Source of the DNA: Trueperaceae bacterium
GTDB taxonomy: Bacteria; Deinococcota; Deinococci; Deinococcales; Trueperaceae
Assembly: GCA_003567075.1 (NCBI GenBank)
Contig: PXAU01000342.1
Coordinates: 1 to 22,192, forward strand
DNA length: 22,192 nucleotides
Reading direction: 5' to 3'
Positions 1 through 7,404 of this stretch are shown here, in pieces (within the stretch, counting starts at the first letter, position 1; each line of letters starts with the position of its first letter). A model generated the notes under the pieces. The model saw only the letters and a program-made list of their open reading frames with translations. It ran no database searches and was not told the origin of the DNA. Position numbers and translations under genes: made by a program.

Positions 1-1205
1 CCTGCCGCCTGGTTCAGGCCGTCGACGGTCTCGTGCACGAAGGCCAGGCTGGCCGGCATCTCCTCACCCGTTCTCGTGTCGCGGACGATGGCGCTGCCGC
101 GGTAGACCTCGGACCAGTCGTACATCCGCGCCTCACGGCGTCGGGAGTCGTCGACCACGGTCTGGTACAGGATGTCACCGGCTTCGGCAAGGTTCCTCAT
201 CGCGCTCTGCATCCGGTCCCAGTAGACCTGGGGGTCGATCTCCTTGCTGCTCCAGATGCCGATCATGATCGGGAAGGACGCGCCGAAGGTCTCGACGGGA
301 GCGCGGACCGAAGACATGTAGAACAACCATCGTAGGGGGATGTCCGACGTGTGGACGTAGCCGTAGGCGAGGTACGGACGGCCGTCCCAGAACTCCTCCC
401 AAAGGATCATCGCGCCCTGGCCATGCGCGCCGTGCTCGGACGGGTACCGCGTGAACCAGAGCACGCTGCCGACCGTCAGCTGCTCCACAGCCCCACCATC
501 CCGGCGGACTTGGGCGACCGCCTCTGGCCAGATCGTCTGGACCGCGCTGACGGGATCCTGGTAGGGGGCGATGATGCCGGTCGTCCACTGCGTCGCCCAT
601 TCCGGCTGCCAGGGGGCCGTATGGAACGCCAGCAGCACGGTCTCCCCCTGCGGCCCCTCCACCCCGACCCGCGTCTCCGCCGCGAACGCTAGCCTCCAGC
701 CCTGCGGCACGCTCACCTGCACGCTGCCGTCAGCCGCCCTATGGCGTTCCCACACCACCGGCTGCAACGCCGCCGGTGGGGCGATCAAGGGCACGGACTG
801 CCCGAGCTGACGAACCAGCCCGTCCATCGTGACGGGCGCAAGCGAGGCGTCATCGAACGCGACGCCGATCGTGCTCTGGCCCCCCCGCACCGAGGCGACG
901 GCGAGGCCGGCGATGCGTGTGCCGCGCCACACGCCGAGGAACGGCATCTGAGCGATGGTGTCGTTCCGGTCGCTCACCACGCCCCAGAAGGTCGGCGGTC
1001 CGTCGAGGATCCCAGAGAGCACGTGCATGGCCCGCACGTACTCCTGTTGGGCCGACGTCGCACCGGCGCCGTGTGCGATGCCGACCCAGCCGGATCCCGA
1101 GTCGCCGGGCGCCCATTCGAACGACAACGTGTGGCCGTGGCTGGCCAACGAGACAGCAGCGAGGCAGAGTCCAACGACGATGAGGATGCGTCTGCTACGT
1201 CCCAT
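1..1205 (-). CDS. Secreted protein of unknown function (C-terminus beyond window)
   Basis: This frame is open from the ATG at 1205 to the window edge (401 codons seen, no stop). The start is supported by GGAAGG about 7 nt upstream. Residues 1-24 look like a signal peptide: MGRSRR, then a hydrophobic run (ILIVVGLCLAAVSLA), so the product is probably exported. The mature part is rich in Trp, Gly and Pro. Near residue 170 it has the segment VSVPQGWRL followed by a V-x-V-x-GPxGE pattern, which resembles the 'VPxGW' strand of small secreted domains; that likeness is weak. I recognise no catalytic motif and no named family. Third positions are strongly G/C, and the other frames of the stretch are shadows of this one. 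It lies far from the mazF operon and has no clear partner. Coding status is secure; function is unknown. Confidence 0.8.
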   Translation of the reverse strand, partial: MGRSRRILIVVGLCLAAVSLASHGHTLSFEWAPGDSGSGWVGIAHGAGATSAQQEYVRAMHVLSGILDGPPTFWGVVSDRNDTIAQMPFLGVWRGTRIAGLAVASVRGGQSTIGVAFDDASLAPVTMDGLVRQLGQSVPLIAPPAALQPVVWERHRAADGSVQVSVPQGWRLAFAAETRVGVEGPQGETVLLAFHTAPWQPEWATQWTTGIIAPYQDPVSAVQTIWPEAVAQVRRDGGAVEQLTVGSVLWFTRYPSEHGAHGQGAMILWEEFWDGRPYLAYGYVHTSDIPLRWLFYMSSVRAPVETFGASFPIMIGIWSSKEIDPQVYWDRMQSAMRNLAEAGDILYQTVVDDSRRREARMYDWSEVYRGSAIVRDTRTGEEMPASLAFVHETVDGLNQAA

Positions 1206-1485
1206 GCGACACCTTCCGTTCAGAGGTGCGTTGCTTGGCCAGGATCGGCGTGTGCCTCGATGCCGGGCCGGGCGCAGGCTGCGCGAGTGCGATGGCGTTG
1301 CGGGGTCCAGTCGCTCGCGTCGCTGATCAGGTGGGCGAGGCTCGCGTGCTCGACGTGCGTGAGCGGCGACCTGGCCGCCGCAACGGCCGAGAGCAGGGCC
1401 ACTCGGAGCGAGCGCCAACGTCGCCTGTCCACCTCCTCGAGGATCGAGCGCCTTTACGATCCTGCGCCGCTATGGCGCAGCGTCG

Positions 1486-1570
1486 TTGAAGGTTCTGGTG
1501 TCGAAGGTTCTGGTGTCGAAGGTTCTGGTGTCGAAGGTTCTGGTGTCGAAGGTTCTGGTGTCGAAGGTTC
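1486..1570. repeat. 15-bp tandem repeat, five copies plus a partial
   Basis: The unit TCGAAGGTTCTGGTG occurs perfectly at 1501, 1516, 1531 and 1546. A first copy at 1486 has one mismatch (TTGA for TCGA), and a 10-bp partial copy sits at 1561-1570. Because 15 is a multiple of three, all six frames stay open through the array. They would read VLVSK or GSGVE on the plus strand and TFDTR, NLRHQ or PSTPE on the minus strand. No surrounding frame is convincing as a gene, so I treat the array as probably non-coding or as the remains of a low-complexity linker. Confidence 0.9.
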
Positions 1571-1759
1571 CGATACCGATCGCGATGATGCCGATGCCAC
1601 CGCCGACCGGCTCGTCCGCACGAGGCACGAGCCACGGCCGCACCACCGCGCTCTTGCCCACAGCATGCCGTATCGGCAGCCAACCGGCCGGCACGCGCCG
1701 GCTCCACGCGCGGCGCCGACGTCGTACCCGAGCAACGCTCTGCCCATGCTCGACTCGTT

Positions 1760-1870
1760 TCAGCGTCCGATGGACCCCGCGCGCCCTGTGACGCCGTGCC
1801 GGTGGCGACGTTCGAGCCACGTACCGACCACGGCGGGGACGAGGACCGCGACGGGAGAGATGAACCCCAT
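1760..1870 (-). CDS. Possible 36-residue small membrane protein
   Basis: A short ORF starts at the ATG at 1870 with an AAGGAG motif six bases upstream, among the better ribosome sites in this interval. It encodes 36 residues: a hydrophobic stretch (FISPVAVLVPAVVGTWL, residues 3-19) long enough for one membrane helix, then an Arg/His-rich tail (LERRHRHGVTGR). About 75 bp upstream on the same strand is TGCTATCCT, which fits an extended -10 element. I know no family for it. A chance ORF in GC-rich DNA is a real alternative; only the ribosome site, the helix-plus-basic-tail shape and the upstream element favour a gene. Confidence 0.3.
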   Translation of the reverse strand: MGFISPVAVLVPAVVGTWLERRHRHGVTGRAGSIGR

Positions 1871-2169
1871 GAAGCGCTCCTTCCATCCAGGCCGCGCCGG
1901 ATCGCGAAGACCGGCACATGAGGACGGCGCGGTGATGTACGTGAAGGATAGCACGAACTCGAACCCTCGGCGAAGGAGGTAGGCCGGCGACCAACACGCA
2001 GTCGACCAGCCCGACCGCTTCACCCACGAAGACGCCTGTGCAGGCGAAGGGTCACATCATTGCCCACGCCGGCGTGGCTCGACCGCCTTGCCGCACACGA
2101 GCCGGCGCGACGGTCGTTGCGCCCCAACGCTCGGTCACATCGAGCCGCGAGAGGTGCCCGAGGTTCAGG

Positions 2170-2514
2170 TCACGGGCTGAGCCCGAGGTACAGCGCTAGG
2201 GCTTGATCGATCGCTGCCATCTCGGCTTCGGACACGCGCCCCACGAGCCGCTGCACGCGGCGCTTGTCGATCGATCGGACCTGGTCCGCAAGCGCCCACG
2301 AAGGCTGCCGCAACCCGCTCCCGCCCTCGCTGAGCGCCGGGTACAGCGCGCCCAGCCCGGCTCGCGCCGTAGTCGGGACGACCGCGACCAACGGATAGCG
2401 AAGCGCCGTCAGCACCTCCGGGTCGCTCACCACCACGCATGGTCGCAGGCCCCGCTGCTCGTGCCCGAACGTCGGCTCGAGGTCGACCACAACGACGCTG
2501 CCGCGCTCGATCAA
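2170..2514 (-). CDS. MazF/PemK-family endoribonuclease toxin
   Basis: The 114-residue product has the MazF/PemK plan: RGSVVVVDLEP at the start (family RGDIVWVDL), GLRPCVVVS around residue 30 carrying the conserved Arg, and VAVVPTTAR around residue 50 matching the family PITS/T motif. Family members cleave mRNA in the cytoplasm and are held inactive by a partner antitoxin. I place the start at the TTG at 2514, which overlaps the TGA of the antitoxin gene by one codon step (TTGA) and has GGAGGAGGAG just upstream; a GTG at 2535 would add seven residues inside the antitoxin frame. Overlap with the upstream RHH gene implies translational coupling. Length is normal for the family. Confidence 0.88.
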   Translation of the reverse strand: MIERGSVVVVDLEPTFGHEQRGLRPCVVVSDPEVLTALRYPLVAVVPTTARAGLGALYPALSEGGSGLRQPSWALADQVRSIDKRRVQRLVGRVSEAEMAAIDQALALYLGLSP

Positions 2515-2816
2515 GGCTCCTCCTCCGTGGACCAACCCTCACCGTCGCGCCACGCCACGCGAACGCCAGCCGCCTCAGCGACGAGGTCCGCTGGCTCGAC
2601 CGGAAGCGCGTCACGGTACGCCTCCAGCCCCTGCTCGGCGACGGCCCTGCTCTCGGGGTGCGGCGCATCGAGCGAGCGGCGCAGCTCGGCCCGCAGGCGG
2701 CGTCGCAGTTCACGCTCTACGGCATCCGCGATGAAGCGACTCCGGTTCCGTTCCAGGCGATCGATTCGTGCGACCAACGCCTCCGGGAGGGTGATCGTGA
2801 TCCGTGAGGCTGGCAT
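2511..2816 (-). CDS. Ribbon-helix-helix antitoxin of the MazF-type pair
   Basis: The 101-residue product begins PASRITITLPEALVARIDRL, a ribbon-helix-helix DNA-binding start: a short beta strand (RITITLP), then helix A and a turn at NRSRFIADAVEREL. The C-terminal half (from about residue 45) is acidic and Trp-containing (WRDGEGWSTEEEP), as expected of an antitoxin tail that wraps its toxin. Start at the ATG at 2816, with AGGAGG seven bases upstream; longer forms reading back to 2960 lack such a site and enter non-coding sequence. The stop overlaps the toxin start. RHH antitoxins normally repress their own operon, and repeated palindromes sit exactly at this start. Confidence 0.85.
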   Translation of the reverse strand: MPASRITITLPEALVARIDRLERNRSRFIADAVERELRRRLRAELRRSLDAPHPESRAVAEQGLEAYRDALPVEPADLVAEAAGVRVAWRDGEGWSTEEEP

Positions 2817-2852
2817 CGTACGACCTCCTACGTCGTACGAAGCATCATACGT
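2816..2852 (-). promoter_or_regulatory. Palindromic operator candidate over the TA start and ribosome site
   Basis: The 8-bp perfect palindrome TCGTACGA occurs at 2816-2823 and again at 2833-2840, 17 bp apart, with the near copy TCATACGT at 2845-2852. The two perfect copies flank the AGGAGG ribosome site of the antitoxin gene. Spaced short palindromes are the usual binding sites of RHH antitoxins, so autorepression is the likely role. Confidence 0.6.
2844..2849 (-). promoter_or_regulatory. -10 element (TATGAT) for the mazF-type operon
   Basis: TATGAT reads on the minus strand here, about 28 bp upstream of the antitoxin ATG, placing the transcript start inside the palindromic region. I see no good -35 hexamer at 16-18 bp. 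Confidence 0.4.
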
Positions 2853-2958
2853 TGAAGGCGCATCCTGAGGCATGATACCGCTGCGCGCCCAGCCGCCGCA
2901 GCCCGACCCCGTGAGCCCCGACCCGGTGACGCCGCCCGACCTCCCGTAGCCTGCCCCC

Positions 2959-3855
2959 ATGCGCCTGCGCCACCTCGGCTACGTCGGCCAGAACCTCTCG
3001 CTCGGCCTGACGACCGGGCGCACGCTCCGCCTCGCCAACCTCGCGAACGAGGAGCGCCTCACCGCGGCGATCGCCGCCAACCTGGCCGACCTCGAAGCGA
3101 TCCTTAGGTGGAACGTCTCGCACGGCATCCGCTTCTTCCGCATCGCCTCGAGCCTCATCCCCTTCGCCTCGCACCCCGACTTCCGGCTCGACTGGCGCGA
3201 GCGCTTCGCAGCGCCGCTGGAGCGCATCGCGGCGTACGCGGCCGAGCACGACCTACGCCTCTCCATGCACCCGGGGCAGTACACGGTGCTCAACGCCGTC
3301 AAACCGCACGTGGTCGAGAACGCCCTGGCCGAACTCGAGTACCACGCCCAGGTGCTCGACGCCGTGGCAGGCGACGCCGGCACCATCACCCTCCACGTCG
3401 GCGGCGCCTACGGCGACCGCGACGCTGCGAAGGCGCGCGCGGTGCAGGCCGCGAAGCGGCTCTCAGAGCCAGCCCTCGCCCGCCTCACCCTCGAGCACGA
3501 CGACACCATCTTCGACCTCGACGACACCCTCGAGGTCGCCGACGCGCTCGGCCTCCCCGTCGTGTTCGACATCCACCACCACCGCTGCCTCCACCGCCGC
3601 CCTGCGTGGCGCGACGACCTCGCCGAACTCCTCGCACGCACCCTCGCTAGCTGGGGCGACCGGGTGCCGAAAGCGCACGTCTCCAGCGCCCGCGCCCCAG
3701 GCGAGAAGGCCCACGCCGACCTCATCGACGACGGTGATCTCGACCTCGCCCTCGAGGTCTTCGCTGACGTCGGCGGCGACGCCCCCATCGACCTGATGCT
3801 CGAAGCGAAGGCCAAGGAGGCGGCGGTGCTGCTGCAGTTGGGGCGGCGAGCGTAG
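2959..3855 (+). CDS. uvsE: UV damage endonuclease UvsE (UVDE)
   Basis: The 298-residue product is a UVDE-family TIM-barrel endonuclease. These enzymes nick DNA 5' to cyclobutane pyrimidine dimers and 6-4 photoproducts, starting a repair route separate from UvrABC. Family landmarks appear in order: GYVGQNLSLG near the start, RFFRIASSLIPF around residue 57, RLSMHPGQYTVLNA around 98, TLHVGGAYGDR around 142, LTLEHDDTIFDLDD around 176, VVFDIHHHRC around 201, KAHVSSAR around 238 and DLMLEAKAKE near the end. The His, Glu and Asp metal ligands expected in these segments are present. Length is typical for bacteria. Start at the ATG at 2959, though its ribosome site is poor. It is divergent from the toxin-antitoxin operon across about 140 bp and convergent with the next gene. 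Confidence 0.95.
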   Translation: MRLRHLGYVGQNLSLGLTTGRTLRLANLANEERLTAAIAANLADLEAILRWNVSHGIRFFRIASSLIPFASHPDFRLDWRERFAAPLERIAAYAAEHDLRLSMHPGQYTVLNAVKPHVVENALAELEYHAQVLDAVAGDAGTITLHVGGAYGDRDAAKARAVQAAKRLSEPALARLTLEHDDTIFDLDDTLEVADALGLPVVFDIHHHRCLHRRPAWRDDLAELLARTLASWGDRVPKAHVSSARAPGEKAHADLIDDGDLDLALEVFADVGGDAPIDLMLEAKAKEAAVLLQLGRRA

Positions 3856-4164
3856 CGACGTTGGCGGACGCTGAAGCCTCGCCGAGTCGATCGCTCGAGG
3901 CGGACTCGGCCCGTCGAAGCGCCATTGTGGGCGGGTACCAGCGTGGTGGTGAGCCGGTAGGGGGCTTCCCTCCCCGATGGAGCAAGACGCCGGGGAAGCG
4001 AGGTTTCAGGACACGAACCGCGCTGACGACCAGACGGCCCATTCCAGCTACGCGACACGAAGCGCGGTGCCCAGCCTCTGGAGCACCCTGGCGACGTTGC
4101 CGAGCGCTGCGGCGCTCGAGGCCCGGGTGCCGGGCACCCGAACTCCGGCCTCGAACGCCCGCGG
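3856..4164. other. Convergent intergenic region with several hairpins
   Basis: About 310 bp between the ends of uvsE and the minus-strand dehydrogenase. No gene is supported. It contains an 8-bp inverted repeat GCCGAGTC/GACTCGGC (3881-3888 and 3903-3910), just past the uvsE stop; a bulged 9-bp stem between 3964-3976 and 3991-3999; and two compact stems at 4101-4140. None is followed by a T-run, so any termination would rest on the GC-rich stems alone. Confidence 0.55.
4101..4140 (-). terminator. Double hairpin downstream of the minus-arm dehydrogenase
   Basis: Two perfect 7-bp stems stand side by side: CGAGCGC/GCGCTCG with a 4-nt loop (4101-4118) and CGGGTGC/GCACCCG with a 3-nt loop (4124-4140). 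They lie 25-65 bp past the stop of the last minus-arm gene. No U-tract follows, so termination is inferred from position and stem strength only. Confidence 0.4.
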
Positions 4165-5196
4165 TCAACGCGCCAGGCGAGCGACCTCGACCTCTCCACC
4201 CGCGCGCGCAGCCTCGTACACGGCGCGCGCCAGTGCCAGCGACCTGAGTCCCTCGCGGCCGTCAAGCCGCGGCCGCCGCCCCGACAGGACGGCGTCGGTG
4301 AAGTCGTCGATCTGCCGTTGGTGCCAGCGGAACTCCGCCATCACGTGCGTCGCTCGCGCGGCGGCGACCACGGCGGCCGCCTCGCTCACGGGCGCCGGCG
4401 CGCCGTCGCGCAGCTCCCACTCGGCCACCTCGTCGTCGAGCAGCACGATCGTGCCGTCGGTGCCGTGCAACTCGAGCCGGCGCGGCGAACCCGGGTAGGC
4501 AGCCGTGGTCGCCTCCAGCACGCCCAGCGCACCGTTCTCGAACACCAGCTGCGCGACCACGGTGTCCTCGACCTCGATGTCGCGGTGCAGCCGATTGGCG
4601 GTGGCGGCCCGGACACGAGCAACGTCGCCCATGCACCACAGCAGCATGTCGAGGTTGTGGATCGCCTGGTTGATCAGCGGACCGCCGCCGTCGAGTGCCC
4701 AGGTACCGCGCCACGCGGCGCTGGCGTAGTACTCGGGCGGCCGGTGCCACTTCACCGCCATGCTCGCCATGACCGGTGTGCCCAGCGCACCGCGCTCCAC
4801 CGCTGCGCGGGCCGCCGCGGGATGCGGCTTGTAGCGCGATTGGAACACGACGCCCAACGCCACGCCCGCACGCTCGCAGGCCCGCACCATCGCCTCGCCC
4901 CGCGCCAGGTCGACCTCGATCGGCTTCTCCGCCAGCACGTGCTTTCCGCGATCGGCGGCGGCCAGAACGTAATCGTGCCGGACGCCGCTCGGCGTGCACA
5001 AGATGACGGCGTCGACCTCTGCGTCGCCACACAGTCTCACGGCGTCGGCGTGATAGCCCACGCCTTCGTCGGCGGCCATTCGCTCGGCGCCGACCCCTCC
5101 CGCCACCGCCACCAAGCGGGCGCGGTCGCTGGCGCGCAGTGCGTCCGCGTGGGTGCGGGCGATGTTACCCGCACCAATCAGACCGAAACGAAGCAT
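4165..5196 (-). CDS. Gfo/Idh/MocA-family NAD(P)-dependent dehydrogenase
   Basis: The 343-residue product has an N-terminal Rossmann fold (FGLIGAGNIARTHADAL, GxGNIA glycine motif at residues 7-12), the family lysine motif HVLAEKPIEV around residue 92, and a C-terminal alpha/beta domain with DGGGPLINQAIHNLDML around residue 170, whose His is the usual acid/base residue. Family members oxidise or reduce a hydroxyl/keto pair on sugars, cyclitols or nucleotide sugars. Start at the ATG at 5196 with AAGGAG five bases upstream; the frame reads further back without a comparable start. It is the last gene of the minus arm, 34 bp after the aldolase gene, and is clearly paralogous to the dehydrogenase at 11978-13042. 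The substrate is not predictable from sequence. Confidence 0.93.
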   Translation of the reverse strand: MLRFGLIGAGNIARTHADALRASDRARLVAVAGGVGAERMAADEGVGYHADAVRLCGDAEVDAVILCTPSGVRHDYVLAAADRGKHVLAEKPIEVDLARGEAMVRACERAGVALGVVFQSRYKPHPAAARAAVERGALGTPVMASMAVKWHRPPEYYASAAWRGTWALDGGGPLINQAIHNLDMLLWCMGDVARVRAATANRLHRDIEVEDTVVAQLVFENGALGVLEATTAAYPGSPRRLELHGTDGTIVLLDDEVAEWELRDGAPAPVSEAAAVVAAARATHVMAEFRWHQRQIDDFTDAVLSGRRPRLDGREGLRSLALARAVYEAARAGGEVEVARLAR

Positions 5197-5230
5197 GATC
5201 GCTCCTTCATCGAGGCTCCTGCAGCCCTGC

Positions 5231-6385
5231 TCATCGAGACCCCGGCAGTTGAGTATCGGGCCCGCGCTCCCCGGCGGAGGGCTCGCCTGGCTCGAGCCAG
5301 GCGGCACGTCGCTCGGCGACGAAGGCGTCGTCGGTGAGCTCCGGGTAGTCGCGCCGGACACGGGCGATCTCCTCGGCCTGGCCCGGCGAGAGGTCCTCGT
5401 TCGGATCGAGGCACCAGGTGCCTGCCAGCAGTCCCTGCGTCCGGAGCACCTCGTGGACGCCCGCGATGACGCCAGCGTACCCGTTGGCAGCATCGAAGAC
5501 CGCGGCGTTGGCGTCGGTGAGGCGCATGCCGAGCGCCAGCAGGGCACGCAGCTCGCCGCCGTCAGGCGCCTCCTCGGCACGCAACCGCTTCACGCGCTCG
5601 AGCAGCTCGACCATGGTCCGGGTCCACACCGCCCACTGGCCGAGCAGCCCACCGACGATCCACCTGCGTACCGCGCGACCGTCGGCGACGAGGTCGAAGG
5701 GGGTGAGCAGGTCCGCCACGATGGCGTCGTCATTCCCGGTGTAGAGCGCGATCTCGTCGCCACGCTCGGAGGCGACCACGGCGCGCACGACGTCGAGGGT
5801 GCGGTAACGGTCGAAGGGAGCGATCTTGATCGCGCGCACCCCGGGGATGTCGGCGAACGCCTGCCAGAAGCGATACGACAGGACCCGGCCGCCCACCGCC
5901 GGCTGCAGGTAGAAGCCGAAGAGCGGCAGCACCTCCGCGACGGCGCGGGCGCGATCGAGCAGGCTCGCCTCGCTGTGGTCGCTCAGTCCGCCTGGGCTCA
6001 AGAGCGCCAGGTGGTACCCGAGATCGCGCGCGAGCTCGGCCTCGCGAACGGCCTGGGCGACCGGACCCACCACGCCGGCGACCAGCGCCACCGGGCGCGC
6101 CGATCGCGCGTGGCCCGCGCCCGCTCCGGCGGCGGTCCGCTTGGCGACCTCCTCCGCAGCCAGGGTCAGCACCGGCTCGAGCAGGCCGACCTGACGGATC
6201 GCGAACTGGGTGGTGTGCACGCCGACCGCCAGGCCCCCAGCACCTGCGTCCAGGTAGTAGCGGGTGAGCGCGCGCTGGCGACGCTCGTCCAGCCGCCGCT
6301 CGGCCGTGAGCGCCAACGGGTGCGCGGGGATGACGGTGCCGTCGAGCAGGTGGTCGTGCAGCGCGTCGGAGCGTGGCGCGCGCAT
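5231..6385 (-). CDS. DapA-family (dihydrodipicolinate synthase-like) aldolase/lyase
   Basis: The 384-residue product looks like a class I aldolase of the DHDPS/N-acetylneuraminate lyase superfamily. The barrel opening (DGTVIPAHPLAL), the first phosphate/carboxylate loop (AVGVHTTQF, in place of GTTGE, around residue 55), the Tyr motif FYLQP around 157 and the Schiff-base lysine in VRAIKIAPFDRY around 187 are all in the right order. Such enzymes cleave or condense 2-keto acids. It is about 80 residues longer than DapA, mainly in an Ala/Gly-rich insert after residue 82 and in the C-terminal tail, so a lysine-pathway role is unlikely. The ATG at 6385 shares one base with the preceding stop (TGATG), implying coupled translation. 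Catabolic retro-aldol cleavage is inferred from the neighbours. Confidence 0.85.
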   Translation of the reverse strand: MRAPRSDALHDHLLDGTVIPAHPLALTAERRLDERRQRALTRYYLDAGAGGLAVGVHTTQFAIRQVGLLEPVLTLAAEEVAKRTAAGAGAGHARSARPVALVAGVVGPVAQAVREAELARDLGYHLALLSPGGLSDHSEASLLDRARAVAEVLPLFGFYLQPAVGGRVLSYRFWQAFADIPGVRAIKIAPFDRYRTLDVVRAVVASERGDEIALYTGNDDAIVADLLTPFDLVADGRAVRRWIVGGLLGQWAVWTRTMVELLERVKRLRAEEAPDGGELRALLALGMRLTDANAAVFDAANGYAGVIAGVHEVLRTQGLLAGTWCLDPNEDLSPGQAEEIARVRRDYPELTDDAFVAERRAAWLEPGEPSAGERGPDTQLPGSR

Positions 6386-7404
6386 CAGAACCGCCCGCCG
6401 CGCTCACCGAAGCGCGTCGGCTTGCCATGCGTCTCGCCCTCTTGCGCGACCCACGCGGCGACCAGGTCCACCATCTCGCCCAGCGTCACGCGCGGGTAGC
6501 CGAACAGCTCGTGCGCCTTCCCCGCGTTCGCCAGCAGCGCGGTCGGTTGCTCCTCGCCCACCAGCAGCGGCTCGATACCCAACCTCTCACCCAGCATGTG
6601 CGCCACCTGCCGCACCGAGATCGTCTCGGGACCGGTCACGTTGAGCACCGCCGGCGGGGCCGCCGCCAGCTTGAGGCTGCGCAGCGCCACCTCGTTGGCG
6701 TCGCCCTGCCAGATGGCGTTGAAGTGCCCCATGGAGAGCTCGATGGGTGTGCCGTCGCGGATGGCGAGCGCGATGTCCACCAAGGTGCCGTAACGCAGCT
6801 CGACGGCGTAGTTGAGCCGCAGGAGTAACGAGCGGGTCCCGAAGCGGTGTGCCGCGTAGGCGAACAGCCGCTCGCGGCCGACGCACGACTGACCGTACTC
6901 GCCGACCGGGTCCAGGGGGTCGGCCTCGCGGCAGCCGCCGCTGGCGACGCTCACCAGCGGGTAGACGTTGCCGGTCGAGAACGCCACGATCCGCGCGTCG
7001 GCGAAGCGCTCACCGACCAGGCCGGGGAGGAACGCGTTCTGCGCCCAGGTGAGGTGCTCCTGCCCGGTGGTGCCGAACTTCACCGCGACCATGTAGACCA
7101 CGTTGGCGGCGTCGGGCAGCTTCGCCATCGCGCCTGGCTCGAGTAGGTCGAGAGCCATGGTCTCGGCGCCGGCGGCCTCGATACCTCGCCGCACCTGCTC
7201 GTCACCGAAGCGCGAGACGGCGGTGACCCGGCGCCCTCCACCGGCCGCCTCGAAGGCGCGGCAGGCGAGGGCGACGAGGCTGGGGCCCATCTTGCCGCCG
7301 GCGCCAAGCACCAGCAGATCACCGTCCAGCCGTCCCACGTCCTCGACGAGCGCCGCTGATGGCGTCGCCAACCGTTGCTCCAGTTCGTCGATGGTTCGGA
7401 TCAT
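6385..7404 (-). CDS. NAD-dependent epimerase/dehydratase-family protein, YxxxC variant
   Basis: The 339-residue product is an extended short-chain dehydrogenase fold. The dinucleotide motif LVLGAGGKMGPSLV (GxxGxxG) lies near residue 32, VVYMVAVKFG around 102 is the strand that normally carries the active-site entrance, and STGNVYPL around 145 supplies the Ser/Thr element. The catalytic YxxxK motif appears as EYGQSCVGRERLF around 170, with Cys in place of Lys. I have an impression that related proteins in similar clusters share this Cys, but cannot verify it. Start at the ATG at 7404 with GGAGG about 11 bases upstream. It is the first gene of the minus arm and is divergent from the dehydrogenase at 7609. 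The role is probably redox or epimerisation of a sugar-derived substrate. Confidence 0.85.
   Translation of the reverse strand: MIRTIDELEQRLATPSAALVEDVGRLDGDLLVLGAGGKMGPSLVALACRAFEAAGGGRRVTAVSRFGDEQVRRGIEAAGAETMALDLLEPGAMAKLPDAANVVYMVAVKFGTTGQEHLTWAQNAFLPGLVGERFADARIVAFSTGNVYPLVSVASGGCREADPLDPVGEYGQSCVGRERLFAYAAHRFGTRSLLLRLNYAVELRYGTLVDIALAIRDGTPIELSMGHFNAIWQGDANEVALRSLKLAAAPPAVLNVTGPETISVRQVAHMLGERLGIEPLLVGEEQPTALLANAGKAHELFGYPRVTLGEMVDLVAAWVAQEGETHGKPTRFGERGGRF

Larger units (their letters stand above)
1206..2169. other. Gene-poor interval with tandem repeat and hairpins
   Basis: About 960 bp hold no confident gene. They contain a five-copy 15-bp repeat (1486-1570), one small ORF with a good ribosome site (1760-1870), a stem CGCCTG/CAGGCG at 2033-2046 and a 14-bp perfect palindrome CCACGCCGGCGTGG at 2064-2077. 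The last two lie downstream of the minus-strand mazF-type gene and could help end its transcript, though no T-run follows. Several overlapping frames stay open across the interval, as expected in GC-rich DNA, but none has both a start signal and family likeness. It may be a decayed gene region. Confidence 0.6.

Noticed and set aside
1220..1432. A minus-strand 70-codon frame with good third-position GC and protein-like segments (LTHVEHASLAHLISD).
   Set aside because: The GTG start has GAGGAG immediately adjacent with no spacer, the frame is closed just upstream, and no family is recognisable. It could be a remnant but cannot be supported as a gene.
1486..1570. A CRISPR array.
   Set aside because: The units are directly adjacent 15-mers with no spacers and there are no cas genes.
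1940..1975. A tRNA T-arm-like GGTTCGAG on the minus strand.
   Set aside because: The flanking bases do not form a T-stem, and no acceptor, D or anticodon arm can be folded around it.
741..1982. A plus-strand 413-codon open frame through the GSGVE repeat reading.
   Set aside because: Its first third is antisense to the secreted-protein gene, the codons of the repeat have A/T third bases unlike the other genes here, and no start signal or domain is visible.
3108..3650. Arg/Pro/His-rich open frames overlapping uvsE and other confident genes.
   Set aside because: These are frame shadows typical of high-GC DNA: extreme Arg/Pro/Ala content and no motifs, inside genes with strong family matches.
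5231..6385. Assignment of the DapA-like gene as the lysine-biosynthesis dapA.
   Set aside because: It is far longer than DapA, lacks the GTTGE loop, and sits in a catabolic operon with sugar dehydrogenases.
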